A stretch of 64,000 nt of DNA from assembly GCA_949287905.1 (NCBI GenBank), contig CASEHX010000022.1, positions 1 to 64,000 of the forward strand. Direction: 5' to 3'. Source of the stretch: an uncultured Olsenella sp. (GTDB taxonomy: Bacteria; Actinomycetota; Coriobacteriia; Coriobacteriales; Atopobiaceae). Shown here piece by piece: positions 8,543 through 17,778 of the stretch; position 1 is the first letter of the stretch, and every line of letters begins with the position of its first letter. A program made the translations under genes and the position numbers. The notes under the pieces are model-generated. The model did not search any database and had not been told where the DNA came from. It saw only the letters and a program-made list of their open reading frames with translations.

Positions 8543-9148
8543 TTGTATACGGTGTTTCTCGCAGGGGGGACGGCGTCGGGAAAGTCGACGGTGGCGCGCC
8601 AGCTCGAGCGGCTCGGCGCGTGGCGGATCGACCTCGACGAGGTCTCGCGCGCCGTGCTCGCGCCCGGGGAGCCGTGTCTGGACGAGGTGTGCGCCGCCTT
8701 TGGCGACGACCTCGTTGATCCGGAGACCGGCGAGCTCGACCGCGCCCTTCTCGCCAAGAGGGCGTTTGAGAGCGAGGAGTCGACGGCGCTGCTCGAGAGG
8801 ATCGAGCTGCCCCATATCCGCGACATGCTCCTCCGCATGCTGACCTCGGGAATCTGCGGGCAGACGGAGCCCGTTGCCTGCGTCGTTGAGGTTCCGCTGC
8901 TCGATCGAATGGAGTCTATGCTCGACCTTGCCGACGAGGTGGTCGTGGTGACCTGCCCGCTCGAGGTCAGGCGCTCCCGTGCGGAGGGGAGGGGGATGGA
9001 CCCCTCGGACTTTGACCGACGCGTCTCAGGACAGCCCACGGACGACTACCTGCGTGCGCATGCGGACACCGTCATCAGCAACACCGGGGACGAGAGCTCC
9101 CTGCTCGCCGAGGTCAACGATTGGTGGGCGTCTCATGGCTGGTCGTAG
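8543..9148 (+). CDS. coaE: Dephospho-CoA kinase
   Basis: Last step of coenzyme A synthesis: ATP-dependent phosphorylation of dephospho-CoA at the 3'-hydroxyl. The 201-residue P-loop kinase has Walker A GGTASGKST near residue 8, the DLDEVSR block that positions substrate, the LVDPETGELDR block and a C-terminal lid. TTG at 8543 is preferred because AAGGAGGG lies six bases upstream and it puts the P-loop at the usual distance from the N-terminus. An ATG at 8519 lies upstream of that site. The 3' end overlaps the lytic transglycosylase gene by 14 bp. Confidence 0.9.
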   Translation: MYTVFLAGGTASGKSTVARQLERLGAWRIDLDEVSRAVLAPGEPCLDEVCAAFGDDLVDPETGELDRALLAKRAFESEESTALLERIELPHIRDMLLRMLTSGICGQTEPVACVVEVPLLDRMESMLDLADEVVVVTCPLEVRRSRAEGRGMDPSDFDRRVSGQPTDDYLRAHADTVISNTGDESSLLAEVNDWWASHGWS

Positions 9149-9776
9149 GCCCACGCCCCGCTCGGGCGCAAGGCATGCCGCGCCCCGCCGGACGAGCGAC
9201 AGGAAGCGCCTCTTTCGCTGGTATCGCCTGGTGCCCGTGGCGCTTCTCGCCCTCACGCTGGCAGTGGTGGCCGCCGTGTCGCTCAACCCCACGACGCTCG
9301 GGCGCTTTCTCGTCTATCCCGTCCACCACGAGTCCGCGATAGAGGAGGCCTGCGAGCGGCATGGCGTCGACCCTCTGCTGGCCTGCGCCGTCATCAAGTG
9401 CGAGTCCGGCTGGGACGAGGGCGCGAGGTCTTCCGCGGGTGCGGTGGGCCTCATGCAGGTCATGCGGATCACCGCAGACACCATGGTGATCCAGGGAATC
9501 GTCGACGAGGGCACGTGGGATCCCCAGGACCTGGGGGACGCCGAGACCAACATCGAGTACGGCTGTGCCTACCTGGGATATCTCCAGAGGCATCTGTCGA
9601 GCCTGGACGAGGTGATAGCCGCCTACAACGCCGGCATCGGAGCCGTCCAGGGCTGGCTGGCCGACGGCGGGTCGATACCCGAGGACGTGGAGTACGAGGA
9701 GACGCGCACCTATATCGTGCGCGTGCGCGAAGCCTACGAGGGCTACCAGCGGGCCTATCCGGATGGGATCTCCTAG
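9135..9776 (+). CDS. Membrane-anchored lytic transglycosylase (SLT family)
   Basis: 213-residue murein-cleaving enzyme. A basic N-terminus is followed by one membrane helix (about residues 31-50), then a goose-type lysozyme/SLT domain. The catalytic glutamate is in IKCESGW, followed by GAVGLMQVM and the later NIEYGCAYLGY and AYNAGIGAVQGW blocks that mark the family. It is expected to act outside the membrane on peptidoglycan. It overlaps coaE by 14 bp, implying co-transcription, an arrangement seen in other Gram-positives. The ATG start has GGTGGG upstream. Confidence 0.9.
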   Translation: MAGRRPTPRSGARHAAPRRTSDRKRLFRWYRLVPVALLALTLAVVAAVSLNPTTLGRFLVYPVHHESAIEEACERHGVDPLLACAVIKCESGWDEGARSSAGAVGLMQVMRITADTMVIQGIVDEGTWDPQDLGDAETNIEYGCAYLGYLQRHLSSLDEVIAAYNAGIGAVQGWLADGGSIPEDVEYEETRTYIVRVREAYEGYQRAYPDGIS

Positions 9777-9805
9777 GGACCCTCTCCCAAGGGGGGCGGT
9801 GTGAA

Positions 9806-9842
9806 CGAACACTTGTTTGTGTCATGTCCCGTGGGGTAAACT
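9806..9842 (+). promoter_or_regulatory. LexA-like SOS box over the uvrB promoter
   Basis: CGAACACTTGTTTG at 9806-9819 matches the Gram-positive LexA operator pattern CGAAC-N4-GTTYG. It overlaps a candidate promoter, TTGTTT at 9813-9818 and TAAACT at 9837-9842 with 18 bp between. This geometry would let LexA block RNA polymerase, giving damage-inducible uvrB. The gene start is at 9873. LexA itself is not encoded in this window. Confidence 0.7.
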
Positions 9843-9872
9843 GATGACGCGAGCGGGAGGGGAGGTCACGCG

Positions 9873-12101
9873 ATGGTTGATACGGAAGGTCACGTGCCGG
9901 AGCGCGTGGGCGGCGAGCTGGTGCGCTTTGGCCGCGAGGGGGCAGGCGAGCCACTCACCGTGGTCTCTCCCTACGAGCCCGCCGGCGACCAGCCACAGGC
10001 CATCGAGAAGCTCGCGGACGGCGTCGAACGCGGCCTGCGCTACCAGACGCTCATGGGCGTCACGGGCTCGGGCAAGACCTACACGATGGCCAAGACCATC
10101 GAGCGCCTCAACCGCCCCACGCTCATCATGGAGCCCAACAAGACCCTCGCCGCCCAGGTGGCGAGCGAGATGCGCGAGCTCTTCCCCAACAACGCCGTGG
10201 TCTACTTCGTCTCCTACTACGACTACTACCAGCCTGAGGCCTACGTCCCCCAGACCGACACCTACATCGAGAAGGACGCCTCGATCAACGAGGAGGTCGA
10301 GAAGCTCCGCCACCAGGCCACCTCGAGCCTGCTCTCTCGGCGTGACGTCATCGTGGTGGCGTCCGTGAGCTGCATCTACGGCATCGGCAGCCCGCAGGAC
10401 TACGCCGGTCTCGCTCCCAACGTGAGCAAGGACGAGCCCCTGGAGCGCGACGACCTCATACGCGCCCTCATCGACATCCAGTACGACCGCAACGACTACG
10501 ACCTCTCCCGCGGCACCTTCCGCGTGCGCGGGGACACCGTGGACGTCTACCCGCCCTACGCGGAGAACCCGCTGCGCATCTCCTTCTTCGGCGACGAGGT
10601 TGAGCTCATCGCCGAGGTCGACAACGTCACCGGCGAGATCGTGCGCGAGTACGACGCCATCCCCATCTGGCCGGCGTCGCACTACGTGACCGAGCGCCCG
10701 AAGGTGACGCATGCCCTCGAGACGATAAACGAGGAGCTCGAGCAGCGCGTGGCGGAGCTCAAGGCAAACGACATGCTGCTCGAGGCGCAGCGTCTCGCCC
10801 AGCGCACGAGCTACGACCTCGAGATGCTCGAGACCATGGGCTACTGCAACGGCATCGAGAACTACTCGCGCCACCTGGACGGCCGCAAGGCGGGCGAGCC
10901 GCCCTACACCCTCATCGACTACTTCCCGAGCGACATGGTCTGCATCATCGACGAGTCCCACGTCACGGTGCCGCAGATCCGCGGTATGTACGAGGGCGAC
11001 CGCTCGCGCAAGGTGACGCTCGTGGACCACGGCTTCCGCCTGCCCTCGGCCCTCGACAACCGACCGCTGCGCTTCGACGAGTTCGAGGCCCGCGTGCCGC
11101 AGTTCATCTACGTCTCTGCCACGCCCGGCGACTACGAGGAGTCGGTCACCCAGCAGCAGGTGGAGCAGATCATCCGCCCCACCGGGCTTCTCGACCCCAA
11201 GGTGGACGTCCGCCCGGTGAACGGGCAGATCGACGACCTCATCGCAGAGATCAAGGAACGCGTGGCCAAGAAGGAGCGCGTGCTCGTGACCACGCTCACC
11301 AAGCGCATGGCCGAGGACCTCACCGACCACCTCCTCGACGAGGGCGTGCGCGTGAACTACATGCACTCGGACACGGCCACGCTCGACCGCGTGGACATCA
11401 TCCGCGACCTGCGCGTGGGAAAGATCGACGTGCTCGTGGGCATCAACCTCTTGCGCGAGGGCCTGGACATCCCCGAGGTCTCGCTCGTGGCGATCCTTGA
11501 CGCGGACAAGGAGGGGTTCCTGCGCAACCGGCGCTCTCTGATCCAGACCATGGGTCGCGCGGCGAGAAACGCCAAGGGCGAGGTCATCATGTACGCGGAC
11601 GCCATCACGGACTCCATGCGCGAGGCGATAGGGGAGACCAACCGCCGTCGTGCCCTGCAGGAGGCCTTCAACGAGGAGCACGGCATCGTGCCGCGCACGG
11701 TGAAGAAGTCCATCACCGACGTCTCGTCGTTCATCTCCGAGGCCGAGGCCACGCTCGAGGGCAAGACGCGCGACCGTCACGGCACGGGCAGCCACGGCGC
11801 GTTCGAGACGCTCTCGGCGCGCGAGGAGAGCGAGGAGACGGCACGCTCGGTCGCGGACGAGCTTGCCGCCCTCTCAAAAGAGGAGCTCGCCGACGTGCTC
11901 GACGCGCTCGAGGAGGAGATGGCCGCGGCGTCCGAGGCCATGGACTTCGAGACGGCGGCGCGCCTGCGCGACCAGATCGTCGAGATTCGCACGCGCGTGG
12001 AGGGCGGCAGCGCCGACGAGGTCATCGCCCGCCTCAAGGCAGGGGCGCGCAAGGGCTCCGCGCATGCCACGCGCCGACGCTACCGTCCCCACAAGAAATG
12101 A
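9873..12101 (+). CDS. uvrB: UvrABC excinuclease subunit B
   Basis: Damage-verifying helicase-like subunit of nucleotide excision repair; it is loaded by UvrA and positions UvrC. The 742 residues hold Walker [11 protein letters not shown] near residue 62, the beta-hairpin [12 protein letters not shown] near 116 that inserts between DNA strands, Walker B DESHV, helicase motif VSATPGDYE, the block [15 protein letters not shown], and a C-terminal UVR domain near 690 that contacts UvrC. About 20 extra residues precede the usual N-terminus. The ATG follows GGAGGGGAGG. uvrA (19.1 kb) and uvrC (39.8 kb) are also in the window. A LexA-like box lies upstream. Confidence 0.97.
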   Translation: MVDTEGHVPERVGGELVRFGREGAGEPLTVVSPYEPAGDQPQAIEKLADGVERGLRYQTLMGVTGSGKTYTMAKTIERLNRPTLIMEPNKTLAAQVASEMRELFPNNAVVYFVSYYDYYQPEAYVPQTDTYIEKDASINEEVEKLRHQATSSLLSRRDVIVVASVSCIYGIGSPQDYAGLAPNVSKDEPLERDDLIRALIDIQYDRNDYDLSRGTFRVRGDTVDVYPPYAENPLRISFFGDEVELIAEVDNVTGEIVREYDAIPIWPASHYVTERPKVTHALETINEELEQRVAELKANDMLLEAQRLAQRTSYDLEMLETMGYCNGIENYSRHLDGRKAGEPPYTLIDYFPSDMVCIIDESHVTVPQIRGMYEGDRSRKVTLVDHGFRLPSALDNRPLRFDEFEARVPQFIYVSATPGDYEESVTQQQVEQIIRPTGLLDPKVDVRPVNGQIDDLIAEIKERVAKKERVLVTTLTKRMAEDLTDHLLDEGVRVNYMHSDTATLDRVDIIRDLRVGKIDVLVGINLLREGLDIPEVSLVAILDADKEGFLRNRRSLIQTMGRAARNAKGEVIMYADAITDSMREAIGETNRRRALQEAFNEEHGIVPRTVKKSITDVSSFISEAEATLEGKTRDRHGTGSHGAFETLSAREESEETARSVADELAALSKEELADVLDALEEEMAAASEAMDFETAARLRDQIVEIRTRVEGGSADEVIARLKAGARKGSAHATRRRYRPHKK

Positions 12102-12126
12102 GACGAAGGGACTGTCCCTCCGTCTC
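12100..12126 (+). terminator. Hairpin at the uvrB 3' end
   Basis: GAGACG at 12100-12105 pairs with CGTCTC at 12121-12126, and AGGG pairs with CCCT inside, with one mismatch and an ACTGT loop. There is no U-tract. It overlaps the uvrB stop codon and sits between uvrB and the next gene. Confidence 0.5.
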
Positions 12127-12148
12127 GTCGTTCTGAGAAAGGCGCGCC

Positions 12149-13345
12149 GTGGCACCGCTGCACACATCAGAGGAGAGGAACCTCTTCGGGTATCTCGCCC
12201 GCGAGTTCGAGACGCTCGCCGAGCGCTCGCTCGCCGAGGTGGACAGCCTCGTGCTCGCCTGCCTCTCGTACTTCCGCTGGCCGGGCGAGGGGGTGCGCGG
12301 GCTCGACGGCGTGCCCGTGCGGGAGCTCTTTCGGGCGGAGCACTTCGACGCCATGACCCGGGGCTTCTGGGATCCCGAGGGGCTCGTCCGCCTGCTCGCC
12401 GCCGTCGTGGCGAGCCCGCGCTTCCGCGACGTGCGCATATGCGGCTACGTGGACGACTTCGACGAGTCCGCCGAGAAGCAGTTCTCCGCCTGCGCCCTGC
12501 GCCTCCCCTCCGGCGGCACCTATCTCTCCTTCCGTGGCACCGACAACACGGTCGTTGGCTGGGAGGAAGACTTCAACATGGCCTTTGAGACGGGCGTTCC
12601 CTCCCAGGTCGCGGCCGTCGACTATCTGGAGCGCATGGCGTCTGCGATCGAGGGGCCCCTCTACCTTGGGGGCCACTCAAAGGGAGGAAACCTTGCCGTC
12701 TACGCGACGGCGCGCTGCTCCAGCGCCACCGCGGCTCGCATCGTGCGCTCCTTCTCGCATGACGGACCGGGCTTCACCGAGGAGGAACTTTCCGAGGAGG
12801 GCTGGCTCGAGCGCTCCCGGCTCGTCTCCAAGACCGTGCCCCGCTCGTCGGTCATAGGCATGATCTTCGAGCGGCAGGAGGACTACGACGTCGTTGCGTC
12901 ATCGGCGAGCGGCCTCATGCAGCACGACCCGTTCTCGTGGGTGGTCGAGGGGAGGGGCTTTGCCTACGAGGAGGCGATAGGGCGCGGCGCGGGCTTCGTC
13001 GACAGAACCCTCAACGAATGGCTCCAGAGCATGACGCGTGAGGAGCGCGAGGGGTTCGTCGACGCGCTCTTCTCGGTCATCGACGCCGGCGGGAGGGACA
13101 CCTTCGGCGAGCTCAGAGAGGGGTGGCAGGAGACGGCCCCCGCCATGCTCAGGGCCCTCGCCGCGCTGGAGCCCGAGCGGAGGGCCCAGATCACGCGGGC
13201 CCTGGGCCTTCTGGTCAGAACCGCCATGCCCGACGTGAACCTGCCCAGGATGCCCGAGTTCGAGCTCCCGCAGATCCCCGATCTGGCCGAGCTTCTGCCG
13301 GAGAAGACGAGCGCAAAGACGAACGAGGAGAGGGCGGAGGGCTGA
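12149..13345 (+). CDS. DUF2974 / Mbeg1-like alpha/beta hydrolase
   Basis: 398 residues of the DUF2974 family, lipase-like alpha/beta hydrolases whose substrates are not known. The nucleophile elbow is GGHSKGGNLAVYA near residue 173, with serine as the expected nucleophile. Upstream are the block YLSFRGTDNTVVGWEEDFNM, given here as YLSFRGTDNT and WEEDFNM, and downstream SHDGPGF. The C-terminal 60 residues are Pro/Leu-rich and charged. No signal peptide or membrane helix is evident. The start is GTG with AAAGG upstream. It follows uvrB after a hairpin and is convergent with a flavoprotein gene. Confidence 0.82.
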   Translation: MAPLHTSEERNLFGYLAREFETLAERSLAEVDSLVLACLSYFRWPGEGVRGLDGVPVRELFRAEHFDAMTRGFWDPEGLVRLLAAVVASPRFRDVRICGYVDDFDESAEKQFSACALRLPSGGTYLSFRGTDNTVVGWEEDFNMAFETGVPSQVAAVDYLERMASAIEGPLYLGGHSKGGNLAVYATARCSSATAARIVRSFSHDGPGFTEEELSEEGWLERSRLVSKTVPRSSVIGMIFERQEDYDVVASSASGLMQHDPFSWVVEGRGFAYEEAIGRGAGFVDRTLNEWLQSMTREEREGFVDALFSVIDAGGRDTFGELREGWQETAPAMLRALAALEPERRAQITRALGLLVRTAMPDVNLPRMPEFELPQIPDLAELLPEKTSAKTNEERAEG

Positions 13346-13410
13346 GGCGTCGGCAAAGAACGCCGCGTCGTGCGCCCCGACGCTCCCTGATAGCGACCTC
13401 CTTCTCGCGG

Positions 13411-15039
13411 CTATCGCCGAGCGTGCGTCGCCACGACCTTCTCGGCGGCGAGGATGCCGTCGGTCGCGGCGCTCATGATGCCGCCCGCGTAGCCGGCGCC
13501 CTCGCCCACGGGCCACAGGCCGCGCACGGAGAGGCTCTGGCCGTCGTCTCCGCGGGTGACGCGCACCGGGGAGCTCGAACGCGTCTCCACTCCGGTGAGC
13601 ACCGCATCGGAGACGTCAAAGTCCCGGAGCCTGCGGCCGAGCACGGGAATCGCCTCGCGCAGCGTCTCGGCAACGTAGGGCGGGAGGCAGGGGGTCACGT
13701 CTCCCCAGCTCACGCCACGCGGGTAGGTGGGGGTCACGCGCCCTCCGGCCGTGCTGGGGACGCCCTGCAGGAAGTCCCCGACGAGCTGGGCGGGCGCCAC
13801 GTAGGCGCCGCCGCCTGCCGCAAAGGCCGCGCGCTCGCAGGCGCGCTGGAGCTCAACGCCCGCGAGCACGTCGTCTCCGGGCAGGTCGTTGGGGAAGACG
13901 TTGGCAAGAAGCCCCGAGTTTGCGTTCGTCCCCGCGCGATCCGAGAGGCTCATTCCGTTGGTGCAGACGCCACCCGCCTCGCTCGCAGCGGAGACCACGT
14001 AGCCTCCCGGGCACATGCAGAACGAGAAGGCGCTGCGGCCGGACGGGAGGTGGCAGGAGAGACTGTAGGGAGCGGCGCCGAGCGCGGGGTGACCCGCGGC
14101 GCTGCCGTAGAGGGCTCGGTCGATGTCCTCCTGGGGGTGCTCGATGCGCACGCCCATGGCAAACGTCTTGCGCTCCATGGTCACGCCGCGCTCGCGGAGC
14201 AGCGCGAAGACGTCGCGCGCGGAGTGGCCGCAGGCGAGGATCACGCAGTCCGTGGGGATGCGCTCCTCGCGCTCGGGGCCGTCGTCACCCGTGGTCACGA
14301 GCGTGACGCCTCGGACGGCGCCGTCCGCTATGTCAAGGTCGCTCATGCGGCAGCGCGTGCGAACCTCTCCGCCCGCCTCCTCGATCTCTCGCACGATCTG
14401 GGTCACCACGCGGGGGAGCACGTCGCTGCCGATGTGGGGCTTGGCGTCCCACAGGATCTGGGGCTGCGCCCCGGCGGCGACGAAGGTCTCGAGGATGAGA
14501 CGGTGCGCGGGGCTCTTGGTGCCGGTCTGGAGCTTGCCGTCCGAGAAGGTGCCCGCGCCGCCCACGCCAAACTGGATGTTGCTCTCTTCGTCGAGCTCGC
14601 CGGTCTCGTCGTGGCGCCGCACGGTCTCGGCGCGCCGCGCCGCGTCCTCGCCGCGCTCGACGAGCAGAGGCTCCAGCCCCGCGCGAGCGAGCGAGAGGGC
14701 ACAGAAGAGGCCGGCGCAGCCCGCACCCACGACGACGGGCCTGCCTCCGGCGTGCGAGACGGGAGCGGGAAAGGAGAAGGGCCGCTCGTCGACGATCTTG
14801 ATGCCCTTGTCGGCACGCACGGGGGCGCCCGGGGCAAGCTCGGCGCGTAGCGTGAACGCGAGCTGCACGTTGCCACGCTTCCGGGCGTCGATAGAGCGAC
14901 GGCGGCGCTCCACGAGCACGAGGTCCCTCTCGCTCACGCGCAGCTTGCGCGCGAGTGCGCGGCGACACGCCGTCAGCTCGCGTTCGTCGCTGCCGTCCAG
15001 CGCCGAGAGCGGGACTCGTATGCCAGAGACCTCAATCAT
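13411..15039 (-). CDS. FAD-dependent dehydrogenase (COG2509 type)
   Basis: 542 residues, cytoplasmic flavoprotein of unknown substrate. A roughly 95-residue N-terminal domain precedes the Rossmann motif VVVGAGCAGLFCALSLARAG (near residue 105), followed by GVGGAGTFSDGKL, ACGHSARDVF, FCMCPGGYVV and a C-terminal FAD block GLWPVGEGAGYAGGIMSAA. This layout matches the widespread uncharacterised COG2509 dehydrogenases. It is the last of three minus-strand genes (Mrp, BaiN-like flavoprotein, this one), separated by 83 bp from the middle gene. The ATG start gives a sensible N-terminus, MIEVSGIRVPL. Confidence 0.85.
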   Translation of the reverse strand: MIEVSGIRVPLSALDGSDERELTACRRALARKLRVSERDLVLVERRRRSIDARKRGNVQLAFTLRAELAPGAPVRADKGIKIVDERPFSFPAPVSHAGGRPVVVGAGCAGLFCALSLARAGLEPLLVERGEDAARRAETVRRHDETGELDEESNIQFGVGGAGTFSDGKLQTGTKSPAHRLILETFVAAGAQPQILWDAKPHIGSDVLPRVVTQIVREIEEAGGEVRTRCRMSDLDIADGAVRGVTLVTTGDDGPEREERIPTDCVILACGHSARDVFALLRERGVTMERKTFAMGVRIEHPQEDIDRALYGSAAGHPALGAAPYSLSCHLPSGRSAFSFCMCPGGYVVSAASEAGGVCTNGMSLSDRAGTNANSGLLANVFPNDLPGDDVLAGVELQRACERAAFAAGGGAYVAPAQLVGDFLQGVPSTAGGRVTPTYPRGVSWGDVTPCLPPYVAETLREAIPVLGRRLRDFDVSDAVLTGVETRSSSPVRVTRGDDGQSLSVRGLWPVGEGAGYAGGIMSAATDGILAAEKVVATHARR

Positions 15040-15122
15040 GTGTGCCCCTATCTCAAGCGACCCTGCATGCCTCCCTATTTTGACTCGTCTGAGGGCCTAG
15101 ATGGGGAGGCGGGTATGGTTGG

Positions 15123-16304
15123 TCATGGTATAGATGCCGCCGCGGAGCCCGCCACAAGGCCGCTCTTCCAGGCCCAGGCGAGGTTGAAGCCCCCGCAGGC
15201 GCCGTCGACGTCGAGCGCCTCGCCGCAGGCGAAGAGCCCGGACAGGCCGCGGGCCTCGAGCGTGGCGGGGTTGAGCTGCTCCGTGGCCAGGCCCCCGCGC
15301 GTCACCTGGGCACGCTGGGGCTCGGCGGGTCCCGAGACAACAAAGCGCAGGTCACGGGCAGCATCGAGTGAATCTCCGAGCTCCCTGGCGATTACGGGGT
15401 CAAGAAGGCCCGCACAGCCGCCGGCCCGCTCGACGAGTCTCGCGGCGCGCGCCTCGTCGAGTCCGCAGGTGAGGTCGAGTGCGATGACGTCGCCGGGACG
15501 GGCGTGTCGGGAGAGGTCGAAGACCGCGATTCCCGAGAGGCCGTAGGGACGGAAGAGAACCTCGCCCTCCTCGCGGGCGACCTCTGAGCCGTCGCGCAGG
15601 AGACGGGCCGCCGCGTGCGCGCGACGGCCGTCGAGCGCGTCAAGGGAGACGCCCCCCGACGCCTCGCAGGCGAGCGAGCAGAGCACGGGCTCGAAGGGGG
15701 CGCAGGCCAGCCCCAGCGTGTGAGCAAGCCCCTCTCCGCCGCCCATGGCGAGCACCACGGACCGCGCGGTCACGCTTCCCGCACCCGCGCCGTCGTAGGT
15801 GACGCGCCAACCCTTCTCATCACGCTCGATGCCCGTCACCTCGCGGGCGGGAGCCAGCACCGCACCGGACCTTGCCGCGCGGGACAGCACCACCTCGCGC
15901 ACCGAGGCGGCCTGACGGGAGAGGGGATAGAGTCGCCCTCCCTCCTCCTCCGCCCAGGCGAGACCGCATTCCCCGAAGAAGGCGAGCACGTCCTCGCCAA
16001 AGCCCGACCCACAGACCGCCTCGACGAAGCGCGGGTCGTTGTAGCGCTCCCACGCCAGCCGCGCGTTCGAGAAGTTGCAGCGCCCGTTGCCGGTGGCAAG
16101 GATCGTTCGCCCGCACTCGGCCGAGCGCTCGAGCACCACCACGGACGCCCCGTCCTCGGCGGCCGCGATCGCGGCCGCAAGGCCCGCCGCCCCGCCGCCA
16201 ATCACGCATACGTCGCAGCGCTCCGGCACGCGCACGGCGGCCGCGGCGGCAAGGGCCGCCTCGCGGACCTGTGACCTGGAGGCTCTTCTCGCCTTGCGCG
16301 CCAA
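15123..16304 (-). CDS. BaiN/HI0933-family flavoprotein
   Basis: 393 residues. The FAD-binding motif CVIGGGAAGLAAAIAAAEDG is followed by the family block ILATGNGRCNFSN, a central inserted domain, and a C-terminal FAD block FACGEALDVDGACGGFNLAWAW. Characterised relatives include BaiN bile-acid reductase and the so-called aminoacetone oxidase group, but most members are uncharacterised, so no substrate is claimed. I chose a TTG at 16304, one base after the stop of mrp, which implies coupled translation. A GTG at 16235 is a plausible alternative that would place the Rossmann motif nearer the N-terminus. Confidence 0.82.
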   Translation of the reverse strand: MARKARRASRSQVREAALAAAAAVRVPERCDVCVIGGGAAGLAAAIAAAEDGASVVVLERSAECGRTILATGNGRCNFSNARLAWERYNDPRFVEAVCGSGFGEDVLAFFGECGLAWAEEEGGRLYPLSRQAASVREVVLSRAARSGAVLAPAREVTGIERDEKGWRVTYDGAGAGSVTARSVVLAMGGGEGLAHTLGLACAPFEPVLCSLACEASGGVSLDALDGRRAHAAARLLRDGSEVAREEGEVLFRPYGLSGIAVFDLSRHARPGDVIALDLTCGLDEARAARLVERAGGCAGLLDPVIARELGDSLDAARDLRFVVSGPAEPQRAQVTRGGLATEQLNPATLEARGLSGLFACGEALDVDGACGGFNLAWAWKSGLVAGSAAASIP

Positions 16305-16305
16305 G

Positions 16306-17181
16306 CTACTCGCCCTGACCGCGCAGCGCGTCCATGAACTCCGCCGTGCGCACGACGGCCTCGACGGCGTCCGGCAGCAGTCCCTCGGGGAGCTTGCCCT
16401 CGAAGGTGCCCTCGTCGCAGGCGGTGGCGAGGGCGGCATCCATCGGGAGCTGGCCGAGCGCCTCCACGTCGAAGGCCTTGGCGGTCTCCTCCAGGCGGCT
16501 CGGCCCGTAGGGGTAGATCTTCTCGCCACAGTGCGGGCACTCGACGTAGGCCATGTTCTCCACGAGGCCGAGCACGGGCACGTTCATCATGTTGGCCATG
16601 TTCACGGCCTTGCCGACGACCATCTGGACGAGGTCCTGCGGGGAGCTCACGATCACCACGCCGTCCACCGGCAGGGACTGGAACACGGTGAGCGCCACGT
16701 CGCTCGTCCCCGGGGGCATGTCGACGAGCAGGTAGTCGAGCTCGCCCCAGGCGCAGTCCTCCCAGAACTGCTTGATCGCGCCGGCGATGACCGGGCCGCG
16801 CCACAGGACGGGGTCGGTCTCGTTCTCGAGCACGAGGTTGGCGCTCATGACCTCGATGCCGCCGCGCGTGAGCACGGGGACGATGAGCTCGTCCACGCCG
16901 CGGGCGCGCGCCCCGGCAAGGCCCATCATGCGGGGGATCGAGGGGCCGGTGATGTCCGCGTCCAGGATGCCCACGCGGGCGCCGCGGCGCGCCAGCTCAA
17001 CGGCAAGGATTCCGCACACGAGCGACTTGCCCACGCCGCCCTTGCCGGACATCACGCCAATGACGTGGTGGATGTTGGAGTAGTCGTTCTGCGCAAAGCC
17101 CGTGGGCTCCTGGGGCTGCTTCTGCCCGTGCAGCACCTCGTCGACCTCCTGACGGAGCTTCTCCTGCTCGCTCTGGTCCAT
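16306..17181 (-). CDS. mrp: Mrp/NBP35-family Fe-S cluster carrier ATPase
   Basis: 291-residue P-loop ATPase thought to carry and transfer Fe-S clusters. The deviant Walker A is MSGKGGVGKS near residue 44; other blocks are ILDADITGPSIPRMMG, LLVDMPPGTSDVALT and the VECPHCG CxxC motif that binds the bridging cluster. There is no N-terminal DUF59 domain, which is usual for short Mrp forms. The ATG at 17181 has GGAGG four bases upstream. It is the first gene of a minus-strand group, divergent from the yhcH gene, and its stop is followed at once by the start of the next flavoprotein gene. Confidence 0.92.
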   Translation of the reverse strand: MDQSEQEKLRQEVDEVLHGQKQPQEPTGFAQNDYSNIHHVIGVMSGKGGVGKSLVCGILAVELARRGARVGILDADITGPSIPRMMGLAGARARGVDELIVPVLTRGGIEVMSANLVLENETDPVLWRGPVIAGAIKQFWEDCAWGELDYLLVDMPPGTSDVALTVFQSLPVDGVVIVSSPQDLVQMVVGKAVNMANMMNVPVLGLVENMAYVECPHCGEKIYPYGPSRLEETAKAFDVEALGQLPMDAALATACDEGTFEGKLPEGLLPDAVEAVVRTAEFMDALRGQGE

Positions 17182-17313
17182 GGTTCCTCCCTCTCGACGT
17201 CGCGCGCCGATTTGAATGTGCAACGTATCGATTCTACCCAAGAGCGGGCGCGACAATGGCTCATACTTGTCGTGAGACGGCGCATCGGGCGCCGCATCGG
17301 GGAGGGGGACCTC

Positions 17314-17778
17314 ATGATCTTCACGTCGCTCGCAAACGCCTCCGCCAACGACATCACCGACGGGCGCCTCGCCAAGGCGCTCGCGTTTCTCTCCCGGGAC
17401 GATCTTGCGGGGCTTGCTCCCGGGCGTCACGACATCGACGGCGACGAGGTCTTCGCCAACGTCCAGGAGCTCACGACGGTCCCCGCGGACGAGAAGAGCT
17501 ACGAGGCCCACCGTCGCTACGCGGACGTCCACTACGTCATCAGCGGGACCGAGCTCATCGGCATCGCCCCCGTCGGGGAGTGCTCGGCGGCGGGGGAGTT
17601 CTCCGAGGCGGACGACTTTGGCCTCTACGCCCCGGGCGACCGCGAGTCGTGGGTGACGCTGCGTCCCGGGGAGCTCGTGGTGACGCCGCCCTGCGACGCC
17701 CACAAGCCGGGCTGCTGCCCGCCGGGCAGCGACCCCGCCCCGCTCAAGAAGATCTGCGTGAAGGTGCTCGTTGGCTAG
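17314..17778 (+). CDS. YhcH/YjgK/YiaL family protein
   Basis: 154-residue cupin-like protein (DUF386). The diagnostic metal-site region is YEAHRRYADVHYVISGTELIG, seen here as YEAHRRYADVHYV and ISGTELIG, with later HKPGC. E. coli YhcH (NanQ) belongs to this family and acts on sialic acid. That makes the probable nan operon at 42-50 kb relevant, though it is 24 kb away, so a link is only a suggestion. GGAGGGGG precedes the ATG. The gene overlaps the next one by 8 bp, indicating co-transcription with the metallo-hydrolase. Confidence 0.85.
   Translation: MIFTSLANASANDITDGRLAKALAFLSRDDLAGLAPGRHDIDGDEVFANVQELTTVPADEKSYEAHRRYADVHYVISGTELIGIAPVGECSAAGEFSEADDFGLYAPGDRESWVTLRPGELVVTPPCDAHKPGCCPPGSDPAPLKKICVKVLVG

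Noticed and set aside
13123..14850. 575-codon plus-strand frame over the FAD dehydrogenase
   Set aside because: Shadow; the minus strand has an intact Rossmann motif and FAD blocks.
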